This document shows, piece after piece, positions 1 through 8,082 of a stretch of DNA of 64,000 nt. The DNA is from Hyphomicrobiales bacterium. Its GTDB lineage: Bacteria; Pseudomonadota; Alphaproteobacteria; Rhizobiales; Rhizobiaceae. Below the pieces are notes generated by a model. The model did not search any database. It was not told the origin of the DNA and saw only the letters and a program-made list of their open reading frames with translations. Numbering within the stretch: position 1 is the stretch's first letter; every line of letters starts with the position of its first letter. Position numbers and translations under genes: made by a program. The stretch is taken from the NCBI GenBank assembly GCA_900467185.1, contig UBPA01000011.1, positions 124,001 to 188,000 on the forward strand, in the 5' to 3' direction.

Positions 1-2574
1 GGCAACGTCACGCTGTTCAACGGCATCGACCTGACGCGCATGGAAACGCTCTACGCCCTCAGCGTCGTCTTCCTTCTGCTCGTCATCATCAACGGCCTCT
101 TCAAGCTCTACATCAACACCTATAAGGGCCGGCTCGGCGAGCGCCTGCTGCGCCGCATCCGCTTCGAGCTCGTCGATCGCATCCTCCGCTTCCCGCCGAC
201 CCAGTTCAAGCGCATGAAGGGAGCGGAAGTCTCGTCCATGGTCAAGGACGAGGTGGAGCCGCTCGGCGGCTTCACGGGCGACGCCTTCGTCTCGCCGGCC
301 CTGCTCGGGGGGCAGGCCCTGACGGCGCTCGCCTTCATCTTCATGCAGAATATGTGGCTTGGCTTCATCGCCGCCTTCATGGTCGGCATCCAGGCGACGA
401 TCATCCCGCGCATGCGCCGTCGCCTGCTGGTGCTCGGCCGCGAGCGCCAGATCACCGCACGCGAGCTTGCCGGCCGCGTCAGCGAGATCGTGGACGGCAT
501 CAGCACCATCCATGCCTACGACACCTCGAACTACGAGCGCGCCGATGTGGCCGCTAGGCTGGGGCGGATCTACAAGATCCGCTACGATCTCTACCAGTGG
601 AAGTTCATGGTGAAGTTCATCAACAACTTCCTGGCACAGCTGACGCCCTTCCTGTTCTACTGCATCGGCGGCTATCTCGCGCTGCGCGGACAGCTCGACA
701 TCGGCCAGCTCGTCGCCGTCATCAGCGCCTACAAGGACCTGCCCGGCCCGCTGAAGGAGCTGATCGACTGGGACCAGCTGCGCCAGGACGTGCAGGTGAA
801 ATATGTCCAGGTCGTCGAGCAGTTCACGGTCGAGCCGCTGATCGACCCCAAGATCCAGGCCATTTCGGCCGGTGCCCTCGCCGCCGGCGCCGTAGCCGTC
901 GGTGCGGGCCTTGCCGGTCGTGCGGCAGCCGACAGCCGTGAAGGAGACGATCCGTGCGGCGCCCTTGCAGCCTCCGGCCTGACCCTTGCCGACGACAGCG
1001 GCGCCCGCCTGCTGGAGCATGTCTCGGTCGAGATCACGCCCGGGGAGAAGGTGGCGATCATCGGCGGAGCGGCCAGCGGCGGCGACGTGCTGGCGGAAGC
1101 CTTTGGCCGCCTGATCTGGCCGGAAGGCGGCAAGGTGACGCTCGGCGGCGAAGACCTGCTGCACATGCCGGAATCCGTCGTCGGCCGGGCCATCACCTAC
1201 GCCTCGTCGGACACCTACTTCTTCTACGGTTCGCTGCGCGACAACCTGCTTTACGGCCTGAAGCACGCACCCCTGGCGGCCGCCACCTACGAGGGCAGCC
1301 TTGCCACCCATCGCAAATGGGAGGTGACGGAAGCCAAGCTTGCCGGCAATCCCGACTACGACGTCAACGGCGACTGGATCGACTATACCGCGGCGGGCGC
1401 GACGCAGGCCGAGGATCTCTTCCCCTCGATCCTCGCCGTGCTCGACACGGTGCAGCTGTCGAAGGACATTCTGGACCTGGCCCTGCGCACCAATATCGAC
1501 CCGGCAGACCGGCCGGACTTTGCCGCCAGCATCGTCGATATGCGCCAGGCGCTGCGCGAGGAGCTGGAAGAAGCCGGCCTCAACGGGCTGATCGCCTATT
1601 TCGAGCCCGGCGAGTACAATATGGAAGCCACCGTCGGCGAGAACCTGCTGTTCGGCACGGCGACCGCCCCGAGCGTGGCCGGCCGCGCCATCGCCAAGAA
1701 CCCCTATTTCCGCAAGGTCGTCTCGGAAACCGGCATCGACCGGGTGCTGTTCGACATGGGTTACCAGATCGCCGAAAACGCGGTCGAACTCTTCGCCGAC
1801 CTGCCGCCGGACCACCCGTTCTTCCAGCAGCTGACCTTCATGACGGCCGACGATATCCCGGCCTACCAGCTGCTGCTGCAGAAATATGCCGGCAAGGGGC
1901 TGGAGACCGCGACGGAGGACGATCGCTACCAGATCATCCGCCTGAGCTTCAACTATGTCGAGCCCCGCCACCGCTTCGGTCTCCTGACCGAAGAGCTGAT
2001 GGCGCAGATCGTCGAGGTTCGCCGTCAGTTCCACGAGAACATGCCGGAAGAGCTGACCCACGATATCGAGCGCTACGACCCGGAAAAATATCTCGCCTCC
2101 GCAAGCCTCATGGACAATGTGCTGTTCGGCCGCATCAGCCACAAGCACACCGACGGCTCCAAGCGCATCCGCGCCATCGTGTCGTCGCTCCTGAATTCCC
2201 AAGGCCTGATCGAGCAGGTGCTGGATATCGGCCTCGACTTCAATCTCGGCGCCGGCGGCAAGCGCCTGACCGCCGTGCAGCGGCAGAAACTCAACCTTGC
2301 CCGCGCCATCATCCGCCGCTCGGACTACTATGTCTTCAACCGCCCGCTCCCGAGCCTCGATCACCGGCTGCAGGACGAGATCGTCCGCGACGTCATGAAG
2401 CTCCTGACCCGCAACGGCGCCAATCCGGCCGTGATCTGGGTGCTGTCGAACAACGGGCTGACGAAACTGTTCGAACGCGTGCTGGTGTTTGATCGCGGCG
2501 CGCTTGTTGAGGATGACACGCACGCCAATCTGGTAAACAATGACGGTGTCTTCAAACAGTTGGTAACCTCGTGA
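1..2574 (+). CDS. ABC exporter-like protein with degenerate ATPase domain (5' partial)
   Basis: The reading frame is open to the left edge, so the gene starts outside the window; residue numbers here count from the ATG at base 40. Residues about 1-240 look like the later part of an ABC type-1 exporter membrane domain (several hydrophobic helices and the charged ICL1-like stretch around residues 30-75). An Ala/Gly-rich linker (about 275-300) leads to a nucleotide-binding-domain-like region. Its Walker A position reads GGAASGGD (342-349) with no Lys-Ser/Thr, the signature position reads LTAVQRQKLNLARA (743-756), Walker B ends FNRP instead of an acidic pair (766-769), and the switch His position reads SNN (803-805). 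About 340 residues separate Walker A from Walker B's vicinity, far more than in a normal domain. I infer a non-hydrolysing ABC membrane protein; substrate unknown. A cNMP-binding protein gene follows after 90 nt. Confidence 0.8.
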   Translation, partial: GNVTLFNGIDLTRMETLYALSVVFLLLVIINGLFKLYINTYKGRLGERLLRRIRFELVDRILRFPPTQFKRMKGAEVSSMVKDEVEPLGGFTGDAFVSPALLGGQALTALAFIFMQNMWLGFIAAFMVGIQATIIPRMRRRLLVLGRERQITARELAGRVSEIVDGISTIHAYDTSNYERADVAARLGRIYKIRYDLYQWKFMVKFINNFLAQLTPFLFYCIGGYLALRGQLDIGQLVAVISAYKDLPGPLKELIDWDQLRQDVQVKYVQVVEQFTVEPLIDPKIQAISAGALAAGAVAVGAGLAGRAAADSREGDDPCGALAASGLTLADDSGARLLEHVSVEITPGEKVAIIGGAASGGDVLAEAFGRLIWPEGGKVTLGGEDLLHMPESVVGRAITYASSDTYFFYGSLRDNLLYGLKHAPLAAATYEGSLATHRKWEVTEAKLAGNPDYDVNGDWIDYTAAGATQAEDLFPSILAVLDTVQLSKDILDLALRTNIDPADRPDFAASIVDMRQALREELEEAGLNGLIAYFEPGEYNMEATVGENLLFGTATAPSVAGRAIAKNPYFRKVVSETGIDRVLFDMGYQIAENAVELFADLPPDHPFFQQLTFMTADDIPAYQLLLQKYAGKGLETATEDDRYQIIRLSFNYVEPRHRFGLLTEELMAQIVEVRRQFHENMPEELTHDIERYDPEKYLASASLMDNVLFGRISHKHTDGSKRIRAIVSSLLNSQGLIEQVLDIGLDFNLGAGGKRLTAVQRQKLNLARAIIRRSDYYVFNRPLPSLDHRLQDEIVRDVMKLLTRNGANPAVIWVLSNNGLTKLFERVLVFDRGALVEDDTHANLVNNDGVFKQLVTS

Positions 2575-2664
2575 TAGTCGCAGGCACCATACACTGGCAC
2601 GCACCGATGCATCGCCCGGACGGACACGGGCAGGCAGCGCCGAACATGGGGAGTTGACGAGCTG

Positions 2665-3126
2665 ATGTTGCTGAAGGACGAAGTGCAAATGCTGCGGCGC
2701 GTGCCGCTCTTCTCCGGCGTGGAAGCGGGCAAGCTGAAGCTGCTGGCCTTTACCTCGGACCGGGTGAGCTACGGCATCGGCGAAACGCTCTTCCACCAGG
2801 GCGATGCCGGCGATGCGGCCTATGTCGTGCTGGACGGCAAGGCGGAGATCCTGGTCGAATCCTCGACCGGCCCGATCCGCGTGGCCGAAGTCGAGCGCAA
2901 CTCGATCGTCGGCGAGATCGCCATCCTCTGCGACGTCTCGCGAACGGCGACCGTGAAGACGACGACCGCGGTCGAGGCCCTGCGCATCCGCAAGGACCAC
3001 TTCATCAAACTCCTCACCGACTTTCCCGAGATCACCATCGAGATCATGCGCGTCCTGGCCGACCGCCTGAGCCACACGACCAGCGAACTGACGGAAGCCC
3101 GCAGCCGCGTGCGCGAACTCGAATAG
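2665..3126 (+). CDS. Stand-alone cyclic nucleotide-binding domain protein
   Basis: A 153-residue protein that is essentially one Crp/PKA-type cNMP-binding domain (about residues 10-130). The phosphate-binding cassette is intact: GEIAIL followed by SRTATV, with the Glu that contacts the ribose and the Arg that contacts the cyclic phosphate. There is no helix-turn-helix, so unlike Crp or Fnr it is unlikely to bind DNA; the C-terminus ends in a short charged helix. It lies 90 nt downstream of the degenerate ABC protein on the same strand, with GGGGAG upstream of the ATG, and is probably cotranscribed. I infer that it senses cAMP or cGMP and acts on the neighbouring membrane protein, but no partner is proven by sequence. 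Confidence 0.85.
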   Translation: MLLKDEVQMLRRVPLFSGVEAGKLKLLAFTSDRVSYGIGETLFHQGDAGDAAYVVLDGKAEILVESSTGPIRVAEVERNSIVGEIAILCDVSRTATVKTTTAVEALRIRKDHFIKLLTDFPEITIEIMRVLADRLSHTTSELTEARSRVRELE

Positions 3127-3148
3127 CTCGATAGCAGCAGAATAGAGC

Positions 3149-4879
3149 TCAGCGCGCCGTGATATCGCCGGTGCGGAGGTCGATCCGGAAATCCTTGGAG
3201 GGCAACCCGCTGCGGTAGGCCTCGAAAAGCGACAGCATCGCCGCAATCCCGCTTTGCGCCGTGCCATCCGGCCAGGCCTGCGCCTGATAAAGCGCCGAGA
3301 GCCTGTCGTAGACGCGCAGACGCGGCGGTGAGACCGAAGCCAGTCCGGCATCGCTCGCCATGCGCAGGCGATACCAGTCACCGAGGAATGCGATGGCCGA
3401 CAGTGTCTCCGGAGCGCCCTCCGCCGAAGCATTCGTCTGACCGCCCGCGATTGGAAACATGGCGACGGCGTCCTCCATCGAAACCGCGGGTCGCACCGCC
3501 AGCCCGGCGAGGTCGCCGAGCGTAGCCGTGCGCAGCAGCGCGGCGAGCATTGCCGGCCACTCCCGCTTCAGGTGCCGCCGCCAGGCGAGATGGCCGATAT
3601 GGGCCGAGAGGAAATCGCCATAGCGCACCGCCTCGGCCATTCCGCCGGTCTTGACCCCGGTGCACCGCGCTTCGGCGGCATAGAGCGCCCCGATCGCGGC
3701 GTCCATCGGCATCTCCCCGAGCGACACCGTCTCGATCTCGGCACCACCCTCACCCAGCGTCAGGATCTTGTAGGCGGGCGGAAAACCGACGAGCGAGGGA
3801 ACGGCGACGTTGACGAAAAACCCGTTTCCGCGCCGCATCCGTGCCGTGTCGTTGACGTGGAGATGCCCGCTGAAATGCAGCGGGATCCCGGCCGCGATGA
3901 AGGCCTCTCCGACAGCCTCCGCGGGAATGCGGCCCGATGTCGCCGTCGGGCCGAGGAGCGCGATCTCGGCCGCCCGGGTCCCATCCAGCGGATCGAGCGC
4001 GGGATAGTGCGAGAAGGCAACGAGACGTTTGCCGAGACGCGCCGCCCGCGCACCGACATCGGTCATCCAGTCGATCACATGGCGCTTGTGCACCAGCATC
4101 GCATTCCAGCCGGCCGAGGTGCTGTCGACCCAGTCGTCCGATCCATCGACCGGCACGAAGACGTTCGCGTCGATCATCAAGAGCCACAGCCCTTCGACCG
4201 GCTCCACCAGATAGGAGGCCTCCATCAGCGATCGTCGCGTGGCGCCGCTGGACGAGACCGCGGTGAACATGCGGCCTTCCGCATCGCCATCGACGCCGAA
4301 CGGCGTCTCCCAGTGCCGGTAGGACGGCTGGGGGAAGTAGCCGTGCGCCGCAACCGGCGTCAGCCCGTCGGGATAGCCGGGGCAGAACATTGCGGGCGAC
4401 ACCGTGACCGCGAGATCGTGCGGAATCCCCGGCGGCAGCGCGTCGCGCGAAACCGTCACCGGATGGCTCGTCACCACCGCACTCGATCCATCCGCGTCCA
4501 GAAACCGCTTGGTGCGATGCCGGCCGGCATCGGCGAAGATATCGTGGTTTCCGGGTAGGGCGAAGAACACCAGCCCGTGCCGCTCACCATAGTCCTTCAG
4601 GATCGCCGCAACGGACGCGGTGGTCGCCACCTGCCCGTCATCGGTATAGTCCCCGAGGAGAACGACATGGCGGATACCGCGGGATGCGACATCGTCGAGC
4701 GCGGTGCGGAAGGCAGCAAGGCTCTCGTTGAACACCCGCGTGGACCGCGCAGCCTCCGCCAGAGGCCGGACGGACAAGCCTCCCGTCCGGGCCGCACCGG
4801 GAAAGCCGAAGTCGGCGGCGGGGTCGTGGACATGAGCGTCGGCGATCACGGCGATCGGCGGAAATTCCTGGAAAGACAT
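3149..4879 (-). CDS. Calcineurin-like metallophosphoesterase
   Basis: A 576-residue protein with the full dinuclear metallophosphoesterase motif set: D14-A-H16 near the start, GD (76-77), GNHD (110-113), then SHYP and GHLH further on. The family hydrolyses phosphomono- or diesters, including cAMP in CpdA-type members; this protein is about twice the size of CpdA, with a C-terminal half (after about residue 330) that I do not recognise. The open frame extends 79 codons upstream, but those residues resemble no phosphoesterase and would overlap the divergent gene; the start at MSFQEF places the first metal motif at the usual distance from the N-terminus. No signal peptide is visible, so it is probably cytoplasmic. 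The substrate is unknown. Confidence 0.8.
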   Translation of the reverse strand: MSFQEFPPIAVIADAHVHDPAADFGFPGAARTGGLSVRPLAEAARSTRVFNESLAAFRTALDDVASRGIRHVVLLGDYTDDGQVATTASVAAILKDYGERHGLVFFALPGNHDIFADAGRHRTKRFLDADGSSAVVTSHPVTVSRDALPPGIPHDLAVTVSPAMFCPGYPDGLTPVAAHGYFPQPSYRHWETPFGVDGDAEGRMFTAVSSSGATRRSLMEASYLVEPVEGLWLLMIDANVFVPVDGSDDWVDSTSAGWNAMLVHKRHVIDWMTDVGARAARLGKRLVAFSHYPALDPLDGTRAAEIALLGPTATSGRIPAEAVGEAFIAAGIPLHFSGHLHVNDTARMRRGNGFFVNVAVPSLVGFPPAYKILTLGEGGAEIETVSLGEMPMDAAIGALYAAEARCTGVKTGGMAEAVRYGDFLSAHIGHLAWRRHLKREWPAMLAALLRTATLGDLAGLAVRPAVSMEDAVAMFPIAGGQTNASAEGAPETLSAIAFLGDWYRLRMASDAGLASVSPPRLRVYDRLSALYQAQAWPDGTAQSGIAAMLSLFEAYRSGLPSKDFRIDLRTGDITAR

Positions 4880-5105
4880 GGCGACGGCAACGGTTTCGAA
4901 AGCGGGATCGGATAGCGTTCCCCTGTCTCTGACACGAGAAACGAGAAAAAGCGAATGCCCGTCTCGCTTCATGTGGACAGTTTGGATAACATGGCAGAAA
5001 TACGGCCGGACACAGAAGCCGGCGGGGTCGATCCTGACCCACGCAACAGCAGAGGGACAGTATTGGCAAACCACCGAGAGGGGCGCGTCGAAACTGAAGC
5101 AAAGT

Positions 5106-5936
5106 GTGAACGACAATCTGTTTCGCGTACGTTTCTGGGGCGTTCGGGGAAGCCTGCCGGTAGCGGGGGCCGAGTTCCAGCGCTATGGCGGCCGGACCGT
5201 GTGCATCGAGATGCAATGCGGCAACGAACGCCTGATCTTCGATGCGGGCTCGGGCCTGATGCCGGCCGGCGTCGCGCTCAAGGCCGAAGGCGTCTCCGCG
5301 TTCAACCTGTTCTTCACCCACTGTCATTACGACCACATCATCGGCCTGCCATTCTTCCCGCCGCTCTATGACCATTCCGCCGACGTCACGCTCTGGTCGG
5401 GGCATCTGGCCGGGCGTATGTCGACGCGCCAGATGATCGGCGAATTCATGCGGCCGCCCTGGTTTCCCGTCGAGCCGGATATCTGCCGTGCGGCGCTGGA
5501 CGCGCGCGATTTTCGCTCGGGCGATCTGCTCTCCCCGGTCCGCGGCGTCGAGATCCGCACCGGCAGCCTCAACCATCCCGGCGGCGCCGTCGGCTATCGC
5601 GTCGAATGGGGCGGGCGCGCCTGCGCGCTCATCACCGACACGGAACATCACCCCGGAACGCTCGACCCCGCCGTGCTCGAACTGATCGAAGGCTGCGACC
5701 TCTTCATCTACGACGCCATGTATGACGATGCGGAGATGGAACGGCACGTCGGCTACGGCCATTCCTCCTGGGAACAGGGCATCCGTCTGGCAAAAACGGC
5801 CGGCGCCAAGCGCGTCGCCTTCATGCATCACGCCCCTTTCCGCACGGACGACGCGCTCGACGCCGTCGAGAAACAGGCAAAGATTCTCTTTCCCGGCGCG
5901 TTTTCCGCCTTCGACGGCCAGATCGTCGATCTCTGA
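5106..5936 (+). CDS. MBL-fold metallo-hydrolase (PhnP/cyclic phosphodiesterase-like)
   Basis: A 276-residue metallo-beta-lactamase-fold protein. The N-terminus FRVRFWGVRGS and the metal motif THCHYDHIIG (T-H-x-H-x-D-H) match the branch that contains PhnP-like cyclic phosphodiesterases and RNase Z-like hydrolases; later ligands fit DTEHH and FMHH. I start it at the GTG of base 5106 because the conserved fold begins immediately after it; the upstream open frame (76 codons) looks non-coding and lies over the 5' side of the divergent phosphoesterase gene. The two genes are head to head with about 226 nt between starts, so they may share a control region. The specific substrate cannot be read from the sequence. 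Confidence 0.78.
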   Translation: MNDNLFRVRFWGVRGSLPVAGAEFQRYGGRTVCIEMQCGNERLIFDAGSGLMPAGVALKAEGVSAFNLFFTHCHYDHIIGLPFFPPLYDHSADVTLWSGHLAGRMSTRQMIGEFMRPPWFPVEPDICRAALDARDFRSGDLLSPVRGVEIRTGSLNHPGGAVGYRVEWGGRACALITDTEHHPGTLDPAVLELIEGCDLFIYDAMYDDAEMERHVGYGHSSWEQGIRLAKTAGAKRVAFMHHAPFRTDDALDAVEKQAKILFPGAFSAFDGQIVDL

Positions 5937-5987
5937 TCAACCGGATGTAGACCTCCGATTGACTTGGCAAGGCAGGGCCATTCCGGA

Positions 5988-7187
5988 TCAGCCGGCGGCG
6001 TCTGCCATCGCATCCTGCGTCATCGACCCGACGCAGACCCGGTTGCGTCCGGTGCGCTTGGCCCGATAGAGCGCGGCATCGGCCATATGGATCGCCTGTT
6101 CCAGCAGCGGCTCCTCGTGCCCGAAGGCCGCGACGCCGATGCTCGTGGTCACGGTGACCTTGGTGCCGCCGACCTCGAACGGCCTTTCCTCGATGCTCCG
6201 ACACAGCACTTCGGCAAGATGCGTGGCGTCTTCCAGCGAGGCGCCGTGAAGGATCGCCACGAACTCCTCCCCGCCCCAGCGGGCAAGCACATCCTGCTGG
6301 CGCTTGACGACGACGGGCAGCCGCTCGGCGAACTGTTTCAGCACGTGATCGCCATCGGCGTGGCCGTAGCGGTCGTTGATCGATTTGAAGTGGTCGATAT
6401 CCGCGATCAGCACCGCCATCGGCCGCTTCAGCCGCTGCCCGGCGCCGATGATCGCCAGCGCCCGCTCCTCCAGCCCCCGGCGGTTGGCCAGGCCCGTCAG
6501 CGGGTCCGTCGTCGCCGCGATCTGCATCTGGCGCTGCGCCTCCTCCAGCGACATCGCCACCAGCCCGACATAGATGAGGACGCTGATGGTCTGGTCGATG
6601 AAGACGGAGAGATAGACGTTTTTACCGCTCGGACCGAGGCCTTCATAGCCGAGCTGATCGCCGATGATCAGCGAGACGATCGTTGCCACGAGAGCCATGG
6701 CGTAGAAGGCGAGCGACGAGCTGATCAGGATCTGCGACGGCAGGCGCTTCTGCCAGCGCCCCTTGAGAAAGCTCGAGGATGCGGTGATCAGGATGTAGAC
6801 CAGCGTGACCATGGTCAGCACCAGCACGTAAGTCTCGGGAAGACGGAGACTCGCGGCGCTCCAGTAGGTCAGCGCCGGCACGATGCAGGCCGCGACGAAT
6901 TTGACGCGATCGAGCGGAAGGCCGAAGAAGGACTTTGCCCCCGCCTCCACCGAGACGATGCTCAGAGCGAGGACGAAATAGATCAGGGCGCCCTTGTCCG
7001 CACTGAAATTCGGGTAGTGCGAGTCGTGATAGTTCAGCCAGAGGCCGAGCGCCGAACAGAGGATGCTCAGAGTCCAGAAGCGGTAGGCATTCGTTGCACC
7101 CGGCCGAAAGCTGTAGAGCAGGAATACCAGAAGAAAACCCGCACGTGCCGTAACGCTCGAGACCAGCAGCGTTTGCACGTCCACCAT
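5988..7187 (-). CDS. Membrane-bound diguanylate cyclase (GGDEF)
   Basis: A 399-residue protein. The first ~215 residues are a run of hydrophobic helices (about six) without a recognised ligand-binding motif; the C-terminal GGDEF domain (about 220-385) has the active-site motif GGEEF at 305-309, the metal/substrate motif DIDHFK and ND, and the inhibitory site RQQD (296-299) at the standard distance. It should make c-di-GMP from two GTP and be feedback-inhibited by product. The ATG at 7187 is preferred over an upstream ATG because a very strong GAGGGGG lies 5 nt before it. The leader carries a hairpin that can compete for that ribosome site (separate entry). Divergent from the OmpW-like gene. 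Confidence 0.9.
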   Translation of the reverse strand: MVDVQTLLVSSVTARAGFLLVFLLYSFRPGATNAYRFWTLSILCSALGLWLNYHDSHYPNFSADKGALIYFVLALSIVSVEAGAKSFFGLPLDRVKFVAACIVPALTYWSAASLRLPETYVLVLTMVTLVYILITASSSFLKGRWQKRLPSQILISSSLAFYAMALVATIVSLIIGDQLGYEGLGPSGKNVYLSVFIDQTISVLIYVGLVAMSLEEAQRQMQIAATTDPLTGLANRRGLEERALAIIGAGQRLKRPMAVLIADIDHFKSINDRYGHADGDHVLKQFAERLPVVVKRQQDVLARWGGEEFVAILHGASLEDATHLAEVLCRSIEERPFEVGGTKVTVTTSIGVAAFGHEEPLLEQAIHMADAALYRAKRTGRNRVCVGSMTQDAMADAAG

Positions 7188-7192
7188 AACAA

Positions 7193-7218
7193 CCCCCTCA
7201 TTTCGGGGGAAAGCCCCC
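7193..7218 (-). promoter_or_regulatory. Leader hairpin able to mask the ribosome-binding site
   Basis: In the transcript of the diguanylate cyclase gene the order is GGGGG (7218-7214), CUUU, CCCCC (7209-7205), GAAAUGA, GGGGG (7197-7193), then UUGUU and the start codon. The C run can pair with the upstream G run (4-nt loop) or with the G run that forms the ribosome-binding site (7-nt loop), giving two mutually exclusive structures. Regulation is inferred only. Confidence 0.4.
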
Positions 7219-7264
7219 AAAATCCATACATGAAAACACGCGCTGTCATGCATGCTCGATACAG

Positions 7265-7296
7265 CTTAAATATAATAATAGATATTAGATCAATCT
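7265..7296 (+). promoter_or_regulatory. AT-rich promoter-like region before the OmpW-like gene
   Basis: A markedly AT-rich island in an otherwise GC-rich window, with a perfect TATAAT at 7271-7276. No convincing -35 hexamer at 16-18 nt is visible. It lies in the divergent region between the diguanylate cyclase and the OmpW-like gene. Confidence 0.4.
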
Positions 7297-7380
7297 GTGA
7301 TTTGGAGCTTTATGGCAATGACGGGCAGGGTTTGCGGGCACAACCGGCGTCTCGGAAAACAACCGAAAGGCGGTAAGCCG

Positions 7381-8082
7381 GTGACACGTTACGCCCCGCG
7401 CATCGCCATCGCCTTCTGGGGCATGCTGTGCCTCGTATCCCCGGCACAATCGGCCTCGGCGCAGGATGTCGCACCCGACACGCCCGCAATCCAGGAAGCC
7501 GGCGCAGCACCTGTGTCCGGCCTCGGCGCAGGCGACCTTCTGATCCGCGCCCGCATCTCCGGTGTTCTGCCATACGACGTGCACTCGCACATCGACGTGA
7601 TAGGTGGCACGGTCGAGGTTCCCACCATGGTGCTGCCGGATGTGGATATCAGCTATTTCCTCACCGACCACATCGCCATTACGGGCCAGGCCGGTGCGCT
7701 GAAGGCGCGGTTCAAGATTCGCGACAGCCTCTATGGGGATATCGACGTCGGCTCCATCTGGACGCTGCCGGTGGCCCTGTCGTTCGACTATCACCTGCTG
7801 CCCGATGCCCGCTTCAACCCCTATGCCGGCCTCGGCGCCGTCGCCACCTGGTACAAGGGCGCAGAGCCGGCAAGCCCGCTTGTGAAGGACTTCAGCGTGG
7901 AACGACAGATCTCGCCGATGATCCGCCTGGGCATGGATGTGAAGATGACGGAGAAATGGTTTGCCAACGGCGAGATGCGGCTGGTCCTGCCCCCGACGCA
8001 GGTTCTCACCAATTCCGGCGTGACGGCGCGCACGGATACGAAAAGCCTCTCGCTCGGCTTCGGCGTCAGCTACCGGTTCTGA
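7381..8082 (+). CDS. OmpW family outer membrane protein
   Basis: A 233-residue protein from the GTG at 7381: a signal peptide (hydrophobic stretch IAIAFWGMLCLVSP, cleavage probably after AQSASA) followed by an eight-strand beta-barrel-like sequence with alternating hydrophobic residues, the DVDISYFLTD segment typical of OmpW, and a C-terminal aromatic residue (YRF) as in outer membrane proteins. OmpW proteins form small hydrophobic channels in the outer membrane. The frame is open further upstream to an ATG at 7297, but the GTG has AAAGGCGG 7 nt before it and gives a normal signal peptide, while the longer form would put an unusual charged extension in front. Its 3' end overlaps the convergent deacetylase gene by 13 nt. 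Confidence 0.82.
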   Translation: MTRYAPRIAIAFWGMLCLVSPAQSASAQDVAPDTPAIQEAGAAPVSGLGAGDLLIRARISGVLPYDVHSHIDVIGGTVEVPTMVLPDVDISYFLTDHIAITGQAGALKARFKIRDSLYGDIDVGSIWTLPVALSFDYHLLPDARFNPYAGLGAVATWYKGAEPASPLVKDFSVERQISPMIRLGMDVKMTEKWFANGEMRLVLPPTQVLTNSGVTARTDTKSLSLGFGVSYRF

